Source of the DNA: Mycobacterium gallinarum | GTDB taxonomy: Bacteria > Actinomycetota > Actinomycetes > Mycobacteriales > Mycobacteriaceae | Direction of reading: 5' to 3' | Length of the DNA stretch: 64,000 nt | Assembly (NCBI RefSeq): GCF_010726765.1 | Contig: NZ_AP022601.1 | Span: 5,642,001 to 5,706,000, forward strand | In this document: positions 36,486 through 46,667 of the stretch, in pieces | Numbering within the stretch: the stretch's first letter is position 1 | Layout of the letters: every line of letters begins with the position of its first letter | Notes under the pieces: generated by a model | Databases searched by the model: none | What the model saw: the letters and a program-made list of their open reading frames with translations, nothing else | What the model was told of the DNA's origin: nothing | Made by a program: the position numbers and the translations under genes

Positions 36486-38840
36486 CTACAACATCCTGCG
36501 GCGCAACGGCTCTCGGCCCGGCGGTTGCTGCGGTTCCGGAAGCAGCGGCTCGCGGCGCCTCAGCGCGACAGTCGTCGGGCGGTCCGTACCGAGCTTGATT
36601 TCCTCGCGTGCGTGACGAATCGTCAGGAATGAGTGCGGCCCGTCGCGGACGGTGTAGGTGACATCTTTGTGGTTGGCATCGACTGTGATCCGAAAGTCCC
36701 TCCAGCGCAACCGGAACCGCAGACGTGAGATACCGGACGGCAGTTGCGGATCAAGCGACAGCACACCGTCGTCGTCACGCAGTCCGCCGAACCCCGCCAC
36801 CAGCGCGGTCCAGGCGCCTGCCAAAGACGCCATGTGCAGGCCGTCGCGAGTGTTGTGGTGCAGGTCGCGCAGATCGATGAGCGCGGCCTCGTACGCGTAG
36901 TCATGTGCGAGTTCGAGATGGCCGACGTCGGCGCACATCACCGCCTGGGTACACGCCGACAGCGATGAGTCGCGCGTAGTGCGGCGCTCGTAGTAGTCGA
37001 CGTTGCGCGCCCTCTGTTCGGGGGTGAACGCGTGGCTCTGCCACTGCATGGCCAACACCAGATCCGCCTGTTTGATCACCTGCGCCGGGTACAGCCGTAC
37101 ATACGGTTCGTGCAACAGCAGGGGATATTCGGTGTTGGACGTGAAGTCCCACTCCCGGAGGGTGGTGAAACCGGCGCACTGCGGATGGACACCGAGTTCG
37201 TCGTCGAAGGGGATGAACGCGTCGTCGGCGGCAGTGCGCCAATCGGCCATCTCCGCCTCGGTGACGCCCAGTCCCTCGGCGCGGTCGGGGTGGCGAAGGC
37301 AGGCCTCGGCCGCGGCCCGAAGGTTATGTGCCGCCATCAGATTGGTGAACACGTTGTCCCGCACGACCGCCGTGTACTCGTCGGGTCCCGTGACCCCGTC
37401 GATGTGCCACACGCCGTGCCGGTCGTGATGTCCGAGCGACAGCCACAACCGCGCCGTCTCCACGAGAACCGCCAGCCCGCACTCGGCTTCCAGGGAATCG
37501 TCACCCGTCACGATGCGATACCGCTCGAATGCCATGGCGATGTCGGCGTTCACGTGCCAGCCGGCCGTACCGGCGGGCCAGTACGCCGAGCACTCCTCGC
37601 CGCGGATGGTGCGCCACGGGAACGCGGCTCCGGTGAGGTCGAGTTGTGCGGCTCGTTCCCTGGCGAGATCCAGCGTCGAGGCCCGCCACCTCAACGCGTC
37701 CGCCGCGGCATATGGCGCCGTGTAGGTCAGGAGCGGCAGCACGAAACCCTCTGTGTCCCAGAACGCGTGACCGTCGTACCCGGTGCCCGTCAGCCCCTTG
37801 CCCGGAATGGCCCGACGTTCGGCGCGCGCACTGGCCTGCAGAACGTGGAACAGTCCGAACCGCACCGCCTGCTGGCTGTCGGGGTCGCCCTCGACCTCGA
37901 CATCGGCGCAGTCCCAGAAGTCGTCGAGATACTCGCGCTGGGACTTGAGCAGTCCCTCCCATCCCGTGTAGCGCGCACCGCTGACCGCTGCGGCGGCCTG
38001 GTCCCGCAGCGCGGGCCGCGATCTCAGGCTCGACCACCCGTAGGCGAGGTATTTCACGATGCGTAGCCGTTGACCCGGTCGCAGACCGCAGATCACGGTG
38101 GTGGTCGCCCAGTCCTCGCCCGCCCCGGTGGTCACTTCGACCCGGCCGGGGACCTCGACGTCGTGAGACATCGCCGCGGCCATCAGCAGCTGGCTGGCCC
38201 GTGTGCGGTGTAGCAGGATGGCGCCGCGTTCGGAGTGCTCGTGCCCGACGGCCTCCAACGGTTTGTCGAGCACGGCCGCCACTCTGGGGTCGTCTTCGGA
38301 GGAGGGGAGCTGCTCGTTGGCGACCAGCTCGGACTGGACGGTGACGCGGGTGAACTCGTCGACCGCCTCGACGGTGTACTCGATCGCTGCGACACTGCGC
38401 TGCGCCAGCGACACCAGCCGGGTCGTGACGATCTTGACCTGCTTGCCCGCCGGGGAGCGCCAATGTGCGGTGCGGGTCAGCGTGCCGGCGCGCAGATCCA
38501 GAACGCGTTCATGCTCGAGCAGGTCGCCGTACCGGACATCGAAGGGTTCGTCGTCGACGAGCAGGCGGACGATCTTGCCGTTGGTGACGTTGACGATCGT
38601 CTGGCCCGCCTCGGGATAACCGAACCCCGCCTCGGCGTAGGGCAACGGGCGTACCTCGTAGTACGAGTTCAGGTAGGTGCCGGGAAGGCCGTGCGGTTCA
38701 CCCTCTTCGAGGTTTCCTCGCATGCCGATGTGGCCGTTGGACAGCGCAAACAGTGATTCGGATTCGTCCAACAGGCTTAGGTCTAACGAGGTTTCACGAA
38801 TGTGCCACGGTTCGACTATGAAGTTTTCGCCGGTGATCAT
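36486..38840 (-). CDS. Glycoside hydrolase family 65 disaccharide phosphorylase
   Basis: A 784-residue enzyme of the maltose/trehalose/kojibiose phosphorylase family, which cleaves an alpha-glucoside with phosphate to glucose and beta-glucose 1-phosphate. The general acid is Glu488 in [10 protein letters not shown], matching Glu487 of the Lactobacillus enzyme. [14 protein letters not shown] starts the N-terminal beta-sandwich, and [14 protein letters not shown] and NSLSAC-like [18 protein letters not shown] lie in the barrel. Its ATG overlaps the stop of the beta-phosphoglucomutase gene (ATGA), so the two are coupled. Counterpart of Rv3401. Which disaccharide it uses cannot be read from sequence. 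Confidence 0.92.
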   Translation of the reverse strand: MITGENFIVEPWHIRETSLDLSLLDESESLFALSNGHIGMRGNLEEGEPHGLPGTYLNSYYEVRPLPYAEAGFGYPEAGQTIVNVTNGKIVRLLVDDEPFDVRYGDLLEHERVLDLRAGTLTRTAHWRSPAGKQVKIVTTRLVSLAQRSVAAIEYTVEAVDEFTRVTVQSELVANEQLPSSEDDPRVAAVLDKPLEAVGHEHSERGAILLHRTRASQLLMAAAMSHDVEVPGRVEVTTGAGEDWATTTVICGLRPGQRLRIVKYLAYGWSSLRSRPALRDQAAAAVSGARYTGWEGLLKSQREYLDDFWDCADVEVEGDPDSQQAVRFGLFHVLQASARAERRAIPGKGLTGTGYDGHAFWDTEGFVLPLLTYTAPYAAADALRWRASTLDLARERAAQLDLTGAAFPWRTIRGEECSAYWPAGTAGWHVNADIAMAFERYRIVTGDDSLEAECGLAVLVETARLWLSLGHHDRHGVWHIDGVTGPDEYTAVVRDNVFTNLMAAHNLRAAAEACLRHPDRAEGLGVTEAEMADWRTAADDAFIPFDDELGVHPQCAGFTTLREWDFTSNTEYPLLLHEPYVRLYPAQVIKQADLVLAMQWQSHAFTPEQRARNVDYYERRTTRDSSLSACTQAVMCADVGHLELAHDYAYEAALIDLRDLHHNTRDGLHMASLAGAWTALVAGFGGLRDDDGVLSLDPQLPSGISRLRFRLRWRDFRITVDANHKDVTYTVRDGPHSFLTIRHAREEIKLGTDRPTTVALRRREPLLPEPQQPPGREPLRRRML

Positions 38841-39646
38841 CGCGACATCAACTCTGCGAGGTCGGCCACCACCACGTCGGCACCGTTGCGCCGCAACGCC
38901 TCTGCGTGGCCCACCCGGTCGACACCGACGACGTATCCGAAATCTCCCGCACGGCCCGCCTCGACGCCGGAGAGCGCATCCTCGAACACGGCCGCCTCGG
39001 CAGGGGTGACTCCGAGCAGTTCTGCCGCGCGCAGAAACGAGTCCGGAGCGGGCTTGCCCGCGATGTTCTGCTCCCGCAGCGTCACGCCGTCCACGCGTTG
39101 CTGGACGAATTTGTCGAGCCCCGTCAGCTCTAGCACCTGGCGGGTGTTCGCGCTGGACGACACCACCGCCGTGCCGAACCCCGCGTTCACCACGGCCTCG
39201 AGGTAGCGGCGAGATCCGTCGAAGACCTCGACCCCGTCGGTCTGCAGGGTGTGCTGGAACGCCTCGTTCTTGCGGTTTCCGAGCCCGAAGACGGTCTGGG
39301 CGTCCGGAGCGTCATCCGGGGCACCGTCGGGCAGCGTGATACCTCTGCTGGCGAGAAAGGACCGGACCCCGTCCTCGCGCTTCTTGCCGTCGACGTACTT
39401 CAGGTAATCGGAGTCGACGTCGAACGGCACGAATTGGGTTCCCGCCTGCTCTGCCTGCGCCTCGAGAAAGTTGTCGAACATCAGCTTCCAGGCCTTTTTG
39501 TGCACGCTGGCGGTGTCTGTCAGCACGCCATCGAGGTCGAAAAGTGTGGCACGGATCCGTTCGGGTAGACCGAGCACTGGGTACCTCGCTTTGGCTTCTC
39601 GGGTGCGTGCTTCCAGTTCACCATTCCCAATTTCGTCCGTGGGCAT
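38837..39646 (-). CDS. HAD-family beta-phosphoglucomutase
   Basis: A 269-residue HAD phosphatase-fold enzyme converting beta-glucose 1-phosphate to glucose 6-phosphate. The nucleophile and acid/base Asp are D37 and D39 in [17 protein letters not shown] and [16 protein letters not shown] carry the Thr/Lys motifs, and [15 protein letters not shown] the metal Asp. [11 protein letters not shown] is the cap signature. Start ATG 39646 gives a length close to Rv3400 (262 residues). It lies upstream of, and overlaps, the GH65 gene: together they feed a disaccharide into glycolysis. It is divergent from guaA with 87 bases between. Confidence 0.92.
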   Translation of the reverse strand: MPTDEIGNGELEARTREAKARYPVLGLPERIRATLFDLDGVLTDTASVHKKAWKLMFDNFLEAQAEQAGTQFVPFDVDSDYLKYVDGKKREDGVRSFLASRGITLPDGAPDDAPDAQTVFGLGNRKNEAFQHTLQTDGVEVFDGSRRYLEAVVNAGFGTAVVSSSANTRQVLELTGLDKFVQQRVDGVTLREQNIAGKPAPDSFLRAAELLGVTPAEAAVFEDALSGVEAGRAGDFGYVVGVDRVGHAEALRRNGADVVVADLAELMSR

Positions 39647-39733
39647 ACTTGGGCATGGATCTGACGGGCGTGCGCTGGGATGCGAGCGAAGAAGGTTCGT
39701 CGGTGCTGTGGAGTCGCTGACTAGACTGACCGG

Positions 39734-41293
39734 GTGACAACAGGTTCTCCCCGGCCCGTGCTGGTCGTCGACTTCGGAGCGCAATATGCGCAGTTGATCG
39801 CCCGCCGCGTCCGCGAAGCGCGGGTCTATTCCGAGGTGATTCCGCACACCGCGACGGTCGAGGAGATCAAGGCACGCGATCCGCAGGCGATCGTACTGTC
39901 GGGCGGTCCCGCGAGTGTGTACGAAGACGGTGCCCCGCAGCTGAATGCCGAGGTGTTCGACCTGGGGGTACCGGTTTTCGGCATCTGCTACGGCTTTCAG
40001 GCGATGGCCCAGGCGCTCGGCGGAACCGTCGCCCGGACCGGCACTAGTGAGTTCGGCCGCACGGAGCTGGAAGTGACTGGGGGAGACCTTCATTCCGATC
40101 TGCCCACCACCCAGCCGGTGTGGATGAGCCATGGAGACGCCGTGACCGTCGCCCCCGAGGGCTTCGATGTGGTAGCCACCAGCTCCGGTGCGCCCGTCGC
40201 CGCGTTCGAGAACCGGGCCAAGGGCCTGGCAGGCGTGCAGTACCACCCCGAGGTGATGCACACCCCGCATGGTCAGCAGATTCTCAGTCGATTCCTGCAC
40301 GAATTCGCGGGTATCGACTCGACGTGGACGCCTGCGAACATCGCCGATGCGCTCGTCGAGCAGGTGCGTGAGCAGATCGGCGACGGGCGCGCGATCTGCG
40401 GTCTGTCCGGCGGCGTGGACTCCGCGGTGGCCGCTGCGTTGGTGCAGCGGGCCGTCGGCGACCGGTTGACGTGTGTATTCGTCGACCACGGTCTGCTGAG
40501 GGCGGGGGAGCGTGCGCAGGTTCAGCGTGACTTCGTCGCGGCCACCGGTGCCAATCTGGTCACCGTCGACGTCGCCGACCGGTTCCTGGAAGCACTGTCC
40601 GGGGTGACCGACCCCGAGGGTAAGCGCAAGATCATCGGCAGGCAGTTCATCCGTGCCTTTGAAGGTGCGGTCCGAGACATCGTGGGGGACACCGGTTCTG
40701 AGGTCGATTATCTGGTGCAGGGCACGCTGTATCCCGACGTGGTGGAGTCCGGCGGCGGGTCGGGAACTGCGAACATCAAGAGCCACCACAACGTCGGCGG
40801 GCTGCCCGACGACCTGAAGTTCAAACTGGTCGAGCCGCTACGGCTGCTGTTCAAAGACGAGGTGCGCGCGGTTGGCCGCGAGCTGGGATTGCCTGAGGAA
40901 ATCGTTGCGCGCCAACCCTTCCCGGGGCCGGGCTTGGGCATCCGGATTGTCGGTGAGGTGACCGCGCAGCGACTTGAGACGCTGCGGCGGGCCGACTCGA
41001 TCGCGCGGGAGGAACTGACGTCCGCAGGGCTGGACCACCAGATCTGGCAGTGCCCCGTGGTGCTGCTCGCCGGAGTTCGTTCCGTGGGGGTGCAGGGCGA
41101 TGGGCGGACCTATGGTCACCCGATCGTGCTGCGCCCGGTGTCCAGCGAGGACGCGATGACCGCGGACTGGACGCGAGTGCCCTACGAAGTGCTCGAACGC
41201 ATCTCGACACGCATCACCAACGAGGTCCGCGAGGTGAACCGCGTCGTGCTGGACATCACCAGCAAGCCGCCGGGCACCATCGAATGGGAATGA
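39734..41293 (+). CDS. guaA: GMP synthase (glutamine-hydrolysing)
   Basis: A 519-residue enzyme turning XMP into GMP with ATP and glutamine. The class I glutaminase domain has Cys85 in [11 protein letters not shown] and the His/Glu in [11 protein letters not shown]. The ATP-pyrophosphatase P-loop is [14 protein letters not shown]. The C-terminal dimerisation domain ends [13 protein letters not shown], the universal tail. GTG 39734 is the start. It completes the GMP branch begun by guaB2. Its stop abuts the convergent MerR gene with no gap. Counterpart of Rv3396c. Confidence 0.97.
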   Translation: MTTGSPRPVLVVDFGAQYAQLIARRVREARVYSEVIPHTATVEEIKARDPQAIVLSGGPASVYEDGAPQLNAEVFDLGVPVFGICYGFQAMAQALGGTVARTGTSEFGRTELEVTGGDLHSDLPTTQPVWMSHGDAVTVAPEGFDVVATSSGAPVAAFENRAKGLAGVQYHPEVMHTPHGQQILSRFLHEFAGIDSTWTPANIADALVEQVREQIGDGRAICGLSGGVDSAVAAALVQRAVGDRLTCVFVDHGLLRAGERAQVQRDFVAATGANLVTVDVADRFLEALSGVTDPEGKRKIIGRQFIRAFEGAVRDIVGDTGSEVDYLVQGTLYPDVVESGGGSGTANIKSHHNVGGLPDDLKFKLVEPLRLLFKDEVRAVGRELGLPEEIVARQPFPGPGLGIRIVGEVTAQRLETLRRADSIAREELTSAGLDHQIWQCPVVLLAGVRSVGVQGDGRTYGHPIVLRPVSSEDAMTADWTRVPYEVLERISTRITNEVREVNRVVLDITSKPPGTIEWE

Positions 41294-42217
41294 TCAGACG
41301 TCGGCGTCCGGGGGCGGTTCCTTCTCGATGAACTCGCCGAGGATCTGACCGACCGTCGACTCGATGGTCGATTCGATGGAGAAGGCCAGCGTGGCCGAGA
41401 CCGCCGACACAGCCTGGGTGCGGAACCGCACCAGCATCGTAATGAGCTCGGCCACTTCGGTATCCGGCGGAAGCGCGGCGCCCGGGTTGACCCGGTGCAG
41501 TACCTCCTCGATGCCGGCCTGCACGAGCAGTCCGCTGATCTGATCGAGCAGCGGTGAGATCTGCTCGTGCAGGTCGATCAGTTTGTCGGTCGCGACACCG
41601 TACTGCCTGATCTCGTTGAACGCCTCGATCAGCTTGGGGCGCACCACGACCGCCTCGCCGTCTTCCAGCTTGATCACGCCCAGTCCCACCATGCGGTCGA
41701 ATCCCGGATCGTCGTCGACCAGCCGGCGCGCGTCGGCGACGCTCATCCGCTCGGGCTTCTCCGTCGCCCAGCTACCCGCGATCGCCGATTCGATGCCCAG
41801 CATGTCGCCCAGGTTCTTGCCCTGCTCCCAGGCCGACAGCATCTCGTGGACGTGCGCGATGTTGTAGCCGCGATTCAACATCGAGGTGATGAGGCGCAGC
41901 CGCGTCAGATGTGTGTCGTTGAAAAGCGCGATCCGCCCGACCCGCAACGGCGGATGCAGCAGTCCACGGTCGCGGTACACCCGGATGTTGCGGGTCGTGG
42001 TACCGGCCAGGCGCGCGAGCTCGTCGATGCGGTACTCGCCGGAAGTGGATTCGGGGTGCGGATGAAGCACGGCCGCGTCGAACAACTGCGATACGGCGGT
42101 TTCGATGACATCGCGGGAGCCGCGGCGCACACGCCGGGGAGCGCGCCGCAGGCTCTTCAGGATCGCCGAGATCGCCCCCGCCTGCTGGCGCGGTGGCTTC
42201 TCCGGCGGATTGGTCAT
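41294..42217 (-). CDS. MerR-family transcriptional regulator
   Basis: A 307-residue regulator. The winged-helix domain (about 60-130) reads YRIDELARLAGTTTRNIRVYRDRGLLHPPLRVGRIALFNDTHLTRLRLI, a clear MerR pattern. A long, Cys-free C-terminal region follows, so it is not a metal sensor of the classic kind and may bind an organic ligand. ATG 42217 overlaps the stop of the monooxygenase gene (ATGA), making it the last gene of the minus-strand operon. It is the best local candidate for the palindrome in the operon promoter at 46523-46534. Confidence 0.87.
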   Translation of the reverse strand: MTNPPEKPPRQQAGAISAILKSLRRAPRRVRRGSRDVIETAVSQLFDAAVLHPHPESTSGEYRIDELARLAGTTTRNIRVYRDRGLLHPPLRVGRIALFNDTHLTRLRLITSMLNRGYNIAHVHEMLSAWEQGKNLGDMLGIESAIAGSWATEKPERMSVADARRLVDDDPGFDRMVGLGVIKLEDGEAVVVRPKLIEAFNEIRQYGVATDKLIDLHEQISPLLDQISGLLVQAGIEEVLHRVNPGAALPPDTEVAELITMLVRFRTQAVSAVSATLAFSIESTIESTVGQILGEFIEKEPPPDADV

Positions 42218-43731
42218 GCGCTCGAGAGGGCACCGCTGCCCGTGCGCGCGCCGTGCTCGACGGCGACGTAGTCGGAGAAGCGGTAGTCGCGCATCTGACG
42301 AAGATACTGCGTGGCGAAGCCGGGGTACATCGAGGCGTTGAAGCCGTCGGCCGTCAGATACCAGCTGCTGCAGCCCGACATCCATGTCGTCCTGGTCAGG
42401 CGCTGCTGGATGCGGTCGTTGTAGCGCTCCTGGACGTCCTGGCGCACGTCCAGATATTTCAGGTTCTCCCGCAGGATCGTGGTGATGCCGCTGACCGCGT
42501 AGTCGAGCTGGCCCTCGACGTAGACCAGCAACGAATTGTGGCCCGGCCCGGAGTTCGGTCCCGTCATGAAAAACAGGTTCGGATAGCCGTGAGCGTTGAT
42601 GCTCTTGTAGGCCTGTGCGCCCGACGCCCACTCCTGCGACAGTGAGCGGCCGCCGATGCCGGTGACCTCATACGGCGGTCCGGTCAGGTGCACGTCGTAA
42701 CCGGTGGCGAAAACGACGCAGTCCAGATGATGCTCGATACCGTCGCTGGTGCGGATTCCCACCGGGCTCATCGTGGCGATCGGCCAGTCGATGAGCTTGC
42801 AGTTGTCCTTCTGCAGCGCCGGATAGTAGTCGCTGGAGACGAGCATCCGTTTGCAGCCGGGGGTGAAGTCCGGCGTCAGCTGCCGTCGCAGCCATGGATC
42901 CTTGACCTGCCTGTGCAGGTGCGCCTTGCCCAGCCTGGCGACCAGTCCGGTCAGCGGCGTGTTCCACACCAGCGCCGTCGCGCTGAGCTCGTGACCCCAG
43001 AACAATGCCTGCCGTGCAAGCTCTTGTACGGCAGGCACTTTCGCGAACAACACCTGTGCCGCGGCAGGGACGGCGGTGTCCAGACGAGGCAGCATCCAGC
43101 CCGGAGTGCGCTGGAAGACCTTCACGAACTCCGCCCGCTTGACCAGTTCGGGCACGATCTGCACAGCGCTGGCGCCGGTGCCGATGACCGCGACGCGCTT
43201 GCCGGAGAAGTCGTAATCGTGGTCCCACCGGGCGCTGTGGATCTTGTGCCCCTGGTAGGTGTCGAGGCCGCGGATGTCCGGCCATTTGTGGTCGGGCAGT
43301 GGGCCGGAGGCCATCACCACGGTGCGGGCCCGAAAACTCTCTCGCCCCTTGGTCTGCACGGTCCAGGTGCCGGTCGTCTCGTCGAACTCCAGGCCGTTGA
43401 CCTCCACGCCGAATCGAATACGGCGTTCGATGCCGAACTTCTCGGTCATGTCCTCGATATGCCGGCAGATCTCGTCAGCGGGGGAGTAGGCCCGCGACCA
43501 TGACGAGTTCTTCACGAACGAATACGAGTACAGCAGCGACGGAACATCACATGCCGCACCGGGATACGTGTTGTCCCGCCAGGTACCGCCGACGCGGTCG
43601 CTGCGCTCCAGGATGACGAAGTCGTCGACGTCGGCCTCGCTGAGCTTGATCGCCGCACCTATGCCGGTGAATCCGGCGCCGACGATCAGGGTGTCGTAGG
43701 TGTGGGTGCCCACGCTCATGTTCATCGTCAC
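42214..43731 (-). CDS. Baeyer-Villiger-type flavin monooxygenase (MymA/EthA class)
   Basis: A 505-residue class B flavoprotein using FAD and NADPH to oxygenate ketones or sulfides. LIVGAGFTGIGAA (about 15-27) binds FAD and VAVIGTGASAVQIVPEL binds NADPH. YQGHKIHSARW matches the FxGxxxHxxxW Baeyer-Villiger fingerprint with Tyr for Phe. VFATGYDVH is the family C-terminal motif. GTG 43731 overlaps the stop of the upstream gene (GTGA); ATG 43725 and 43719 are alternatives. Together with the neighbouring SDR and lipase it mirrors the mymA operon content. Confidence 0.9.
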   Translation of the reverse strand: MTMNMSVGTHTYDTLIVGAGFTGIGAAIKLSEADVDDFVILERSDRVGGTWRDNTYPGAACDVPSLLYSYSFVKNSSWSRAYSPADEICRHIEDMTEKFGIERRIRFGVEVNGLEFDETTGTWTVQTKGRESFRARTVVMASGPLPDHKWPDIRGLDTYQGHKIHSARWDHDYDFSGKRVAVIGTGASAVQIVPELVKRAEFVKVFQRTPGWMLPRLDTAVPAAAQVLFAKVPAVQELARQALFWGHELSATALVWNTPLTGLVARLGKAHLHRQVKDPWLRRQLTPDFTPGCKRMLVSSDYYPALQKDNCKLIDWPIATMSPVGIRTSDGIEHHLDCVVFATGYDVHLTGPPYEVTGIGGRSLSQEWASGAQAYKSINAHGYPNLFFMTGPNSGPGHNSLLVYVEGQLDYAVSGITTILRENLKYLDVRQDVQERYNDRIQQRLTRTTWMSGCSSWYLTADGFNASMYPGFATQYLRQMRDYRFSDYVAVEHGARTGSGALSSA

Positions 43732-44660
43732 GCCGCCGGCTCGTGGGTGACCTCTTTGACCCAGCTCGGGACCGAGGGCAGCAGTGGCCGCGGATACCGG
43801 TCGGAGAGCCAGACCATCGAGTTGGCCAACAGGTGATACGGGTGACGTGGATTGGTCACGACTCCGGCGTAGCGCCGCAGGAACAGATATGTCGGTACCC
43901 GGTGGGTGTGCTGGCCGCGATCGCCGAGTTCCTTGAATCGCTTTACAGCTCGGTACAGCCGCTCGGGTTCCATGCCCATGGCCGTGATCTCGTTGCGGAT
44001 CCTGTTGATCAGCGGTGCGCCCATGACCGCGCCGATGATGAGTCCCGGGGTGGCGTTGTGGCCGACGAAGTCGATCAGGAGCCTGCGGATCTTGGCGTGG
44101 CCGATCATGTCGAGCACCTCGAAATCGACCACCAGATGCCGGGACTCGTCGTTGTTGATCTTCTCGAACACCTGATGGCAAACGGGGTCGTGCACTTCGT
44201 CGAGCAGAAACTTCAGCAGTGCGCCGTCGAGTGCGACCTCGAGCATCGGAATGACGGTGCCCAGCAGCGAGAGCGGCATGTCGTCGGCCCAGCGGTCCAG
44301 CCAGTCGATGGCGAGCCGGATGTTGATGTTGGGTTCGGGAACTTCCCCGTCTTCGAGCATGCCCCAGCGCTTCATCAGTGCGAGTTCGGCATTGGCGTGC
44401 CGCTGTTCCTCGGCATGGAAGTAGCGATAGATCTCGGCGATGGTCGGCGTGGGCGCCTTCTTGGCCAGCGCTGCAAAGCCACGGGCACCGATGTTCTCGA
44501 TCCAGCAGAGGTCGGCCATGAAGGCCTTGAGTTTGGGTCGCTGTTCATCGGTGATCAGCTCCGCGCCCGGTGCGTCCCAGTCGATGTCGGCCAGCGCCCA
44601 CTGTCGGTCCTTGATCTTGTCGAGCATCGCGTCCATATCGATCTTTGAGTTTGGGGCCAT
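43728..44660 (-). CDS. Ferritin-like diiron protein
   Basis: A 310-residue helical protein with two carboxylate-bridge motifs: YFHAEEQRHANAEL (about 84-97) and KINNDESRHLVVDFEVLD (about 167-184), both E-E/D-x-x-H-type iron ligands. This suits a diiron oxidase or oxygenase component. AGGAGG lies ahead of ATG 44660, ten bases after the SDR stop. Its place between an SDR and a Baeyer-Villiger enzyme suggests that it adds oxygen to a fatty or terpenoid substrate that the others process. The substrate is unknown. Confidence 0.78.
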   Translation of the reverse strand: MAPNSKIDMDAMLDKIKDRQWALADIDWDAPGAELITDEQRPKLKAFMADLCWIENIGARGFAALAKKAPTPTIAEIYRYFHAEEQRHANAELALMKRWGMLEDGEVPEPNINIRLAIDWLDRWADDMPLSLLGTVIPMLEVALDGALLKFLLDEVHDPVCHQVFEKINNDESRHLVVDFEVLDMIGHAKIRRLLIDFVGHNATPGLIIGAVMGAPLINRIRNEITAMGMEPERLYRAVKRFKELGDRGQHTHRVPTYLFLRRYAGVVTNPRHPYHLLANSMVWLSDRYPRPLLPSVPSWVKEVTHEPAA

Positions 44661-44670
44661 CTCGATCCTC

Positions 44671-45513
44671 CTACGGCGTGGTGACACGGGTGGTGAGGCC
44701 GACGGCGCGGGTGTACACCGTCGGGGCGAAACGTTTGATACCCCAGCCGATCCGGGCATCGGGTTGCGGCATGCAGTAGAGGCCGCCGCGGTCCAGGGTG
44801 TCCAGGCAGGTGCGGGCCACCCGCTCTGGTGAGAAACCGGTCCAACGCATCAGCATGTCGGCCAGTTGTGTTGACCTGTCGGAGATCCGACCCGCGTCGA
44901 CGATATTCGTCTTGACGAACGTCGGGCACAGCACGGTGACGTTGACGCCGGTGCCGGACAGCTCGGCGGCCAGCGTCTCGGACAGCGACAGCGTGCCGGC
45001 CTTGCTGACGTTGTATGCCGCCATCCCGGGCGCTGCTCCGAACGCCGCGGCCGATGCGACGTTGATGATGCCGCCATATCCCGCCTCGCGCAGGATCGGT
45101 GCGAAGACGTGGCAGCCGTGGATCGGTCCCCAGAGATTGATGTCGAGCACCCATTGCCAGTCGTCGACGCTCATCTCGCCGATGGGCAGGCCGCCCGCAC
45201 CGACACCGGCGTTGTTGATGACCACGGTCGGTGGGCCGTCGAACCAGGACTGTGCCTCTTTGGCCAGCGCCGTGACGTCGTCGAGTTGTGAGACGTCGCA
45301 ACGTGATGCCAACGCCTCACCGCCATTGGCGATGATCGCGTCGACCGTGGCGCCGGCCGCGGTTTCGTCGATGTCGCTGCACACCACGCGCCCGCCGCGG
45401 TTGGCGAGCTCTCTTGCGAATGCCGCGCCGATACCACTGCCCGCGCCGGTGATCACCGCCGCGGCGTCGTGGCTGCGTTTCTTCGACGATCCGAACAGGC
45501 CCATGCCTGTCAT
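44671..45513 (-). CDS. Short-chain dehydrogenase/reductase (SadH-like)
   Basis: A 280-residue classical SDR. VITGAGSGIGAAFARELA (about 20-37) binds NAD(P), INNAGVGAGG is the structural NAG motif, and the catalytic Ser/Tyr/Lys are in NVASAAAFGA and AAYNVSKAG. It resembles the SadH protein of the mymA operon. ATG 45513 overlaps the lipase stop (ATGA). It probably interconverts an alcohol and a ketone that feed the monooxygenase. Confidence 0.88.
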   Translation of the reverse strand: MTGMGLFGSSKKRSHDAAAVITGAGSGIGAAFARELANRGGRVVCSDIDETAAGATVDAIIANGGEALASRCDVSQLDDVTALAKEAQSWFDGPPTVVINNAGVGAGGLPIGEMSVDDWQWVLDINLWGPIHGCHVFAPILREAGYGGIINVASAAAFGAAPGMAAYNVSKAGTLSLSETLAAELSGTGVNVTVLCPTFVKTNIVDAGRISDRSTQLADMLMRWTGFSPERVARTCLDTLDRGGLYCMPQPDARIGWGIKRFAPTVYTRAVGLTTRVTTP

Positions 45514-46478
45514 CCCGCTGCCTGGTCGATGATGTTGTCGCGCAATGCTCCCGAGAGGAACGATGCGAGCCGGTGCATCGCCGGTCGCGCCTCAGGTGTC
45601 AGCCGCGGCAGCGCCTGGAAGACGTGCACCTGATCCGGCCACACCTCGAGTTCGCAGGTTCCACCCGCGGCGCGAATGTGTTCGGCCAGCGCGATGGCGT
45701 CGGCGGCCAGCATCTCGGCCCCGCCGGCCTGGATCAGCGTCGCCGGCAGAGTGCGGCCCTCAGCGACGTCGAGCTTCAGGCGGGGATGCGTCGAATCGAC
45801 TCCGGCGCAGTACAACTCGATCAACCGAATGGCGTCCGCCGAGCGGATGGCCGGGTCTCGGCGAGTCCGTTCGCGTGTGCGCGCCAGGGAGAACGTCAGA
45901 TCCAGGACGGGGGAGAGCAACGCGAGTGCCGCGGGATGGGTGACATCGGGCTGCAGCAACAGGTCGACGGCCAAATGGCCGCCCGCGGAATCCCCCGCGA
46001 TGACGGTGCGCTGCGGCGCCATGCCCTGGTCGTGTATCAGCCATTCCCATCCGGTGCGGACATCGTCTGCCGCGGTGGGGAATCGGTGCTTGGGCGCGAG
46101 GCGGTAGTCGATGGAGAAGACCGGTAACCCGGTCAGCTGGGAAAGCCAGGACGTGAGTCGGCGGTGCGTGCGCGGCGAGCAGAGGACGAATCCGCTGCCA
46201 TGGACGAAGTAGACCGCTTCGGCGCGGTTGCGCTGCACGCCTGGGCCGTGAACCCATTCACCGATGACGCGACGGCCGTCGGACATCCTTGTGTCGACGC
46301 GTCGCACGTGTGTGCCGATCATCGATGGGCCGAACGTATCCATGATGCGGGCCACGATCTGACGCGAAAGCCATACTCCCCACGCCTGATCCGGCGGGAG
46401 CACGGCGCTGATCTGTCGCAGGGTCATGGCGCTGATCGATGCCGCGCTGCGCGAGCGCAGCGAACCGCGCTCGGGCAT
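45510..46478 (-). CDS. Hormone-sensitive-lipase-type esterase (LipR-like)
   Basis: A 322-residue alpha/beta hydrolase of the HSL family. HGSGFVLCS takes the place of the HGGG oxyanion motif (Ser for one Gly). GDSAGGHLA holds the nucleophile Ser, with Asp and His in QAGGAEML and WPDQVHVFQALP. ATG 46478 (MPERGSLRS) is chosen; a later Met is possible. It is the first gene of the five-gene operon and lies 29 bases from a good promoter. It would release an acid or alcohol from an ester for the following enzymes. Confidence 0.87.
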   Translation of the reverse strand: MPERGSLRSRSAASISAMTLRQISAVLPPDQAWGVWLSRQIVARIMDTFGPSMIGTHVRRVDTRMSDGRRVIGEWVHGPGVQRNRAEAVYFVHGSGFVLCSPRTHRRLTSWLSQLTGLPVFSIDYRLAPKHRFPTAADDVRTGWEWLIHDQGMAPQRTVIAGDSAGGHLAVDLLLQPDVTHPAALALLSPVLDLTFSLARTRERTRRDPAIRSADAIRLIELYCAGVDSTHPRLKLDVAEGRTLPATLIQAGGAEMLAADAIALAEHIRAAGGTCELEVWPDQVHVFQALPRLTPEARPAMHRLASFLSGALRDNIIDQAAG

Positions 46479-46506
46479 TGCGGGCTCTCCGTTGAGCACT
46501 CTCGGA

Positions 46507-46535
46507 GTACAACACCAAATGATGACATTTGTCAA
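46507..46535 (-). promoter_or_regulatory. Promoter and overlapping palindrome for the mymA-like operon
   Basis: On the minus strand TTGACA (46535-46530) and TTGTAC (46512-46507) are 17 bases apart, a good housekeeping-type promoter. TGACA-TT-TGTCA (46523-46534, plus strand) is an inverted repeat that covers the -35, so a bound regulator would control entry of polymerase. Confidence 0.65.
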
Positions 46536-46615
46536 TGTCACCATCGTGCAATGGCAAGGCTGGCCCGAGTTCGATCCGCTTGACGGTGTCGGTGGGCAGG
46601 TGTTTACTCGGGGTA

Positions 46616-46631
46616 TCGAACATACATTCGA
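46616..46631. promoter_or_regulatory. LexA (SOS) box of imuA'-imuB
   Basis: TCGAACATACATTCGA matches TCGAAC-N4-GTTCGA with one change and is identical to the box at 2205-2220. TACATT (46623-46628) inside it is a likely -10. A leader of about 35 bases with AGGAGG (46655-46660) then precedes GTG 46668. Confidence 0.88.
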
Positions 46632-46667
46632 AAACAGAGTGAAACTGGTGATGCAGGAGGTGCTGCT

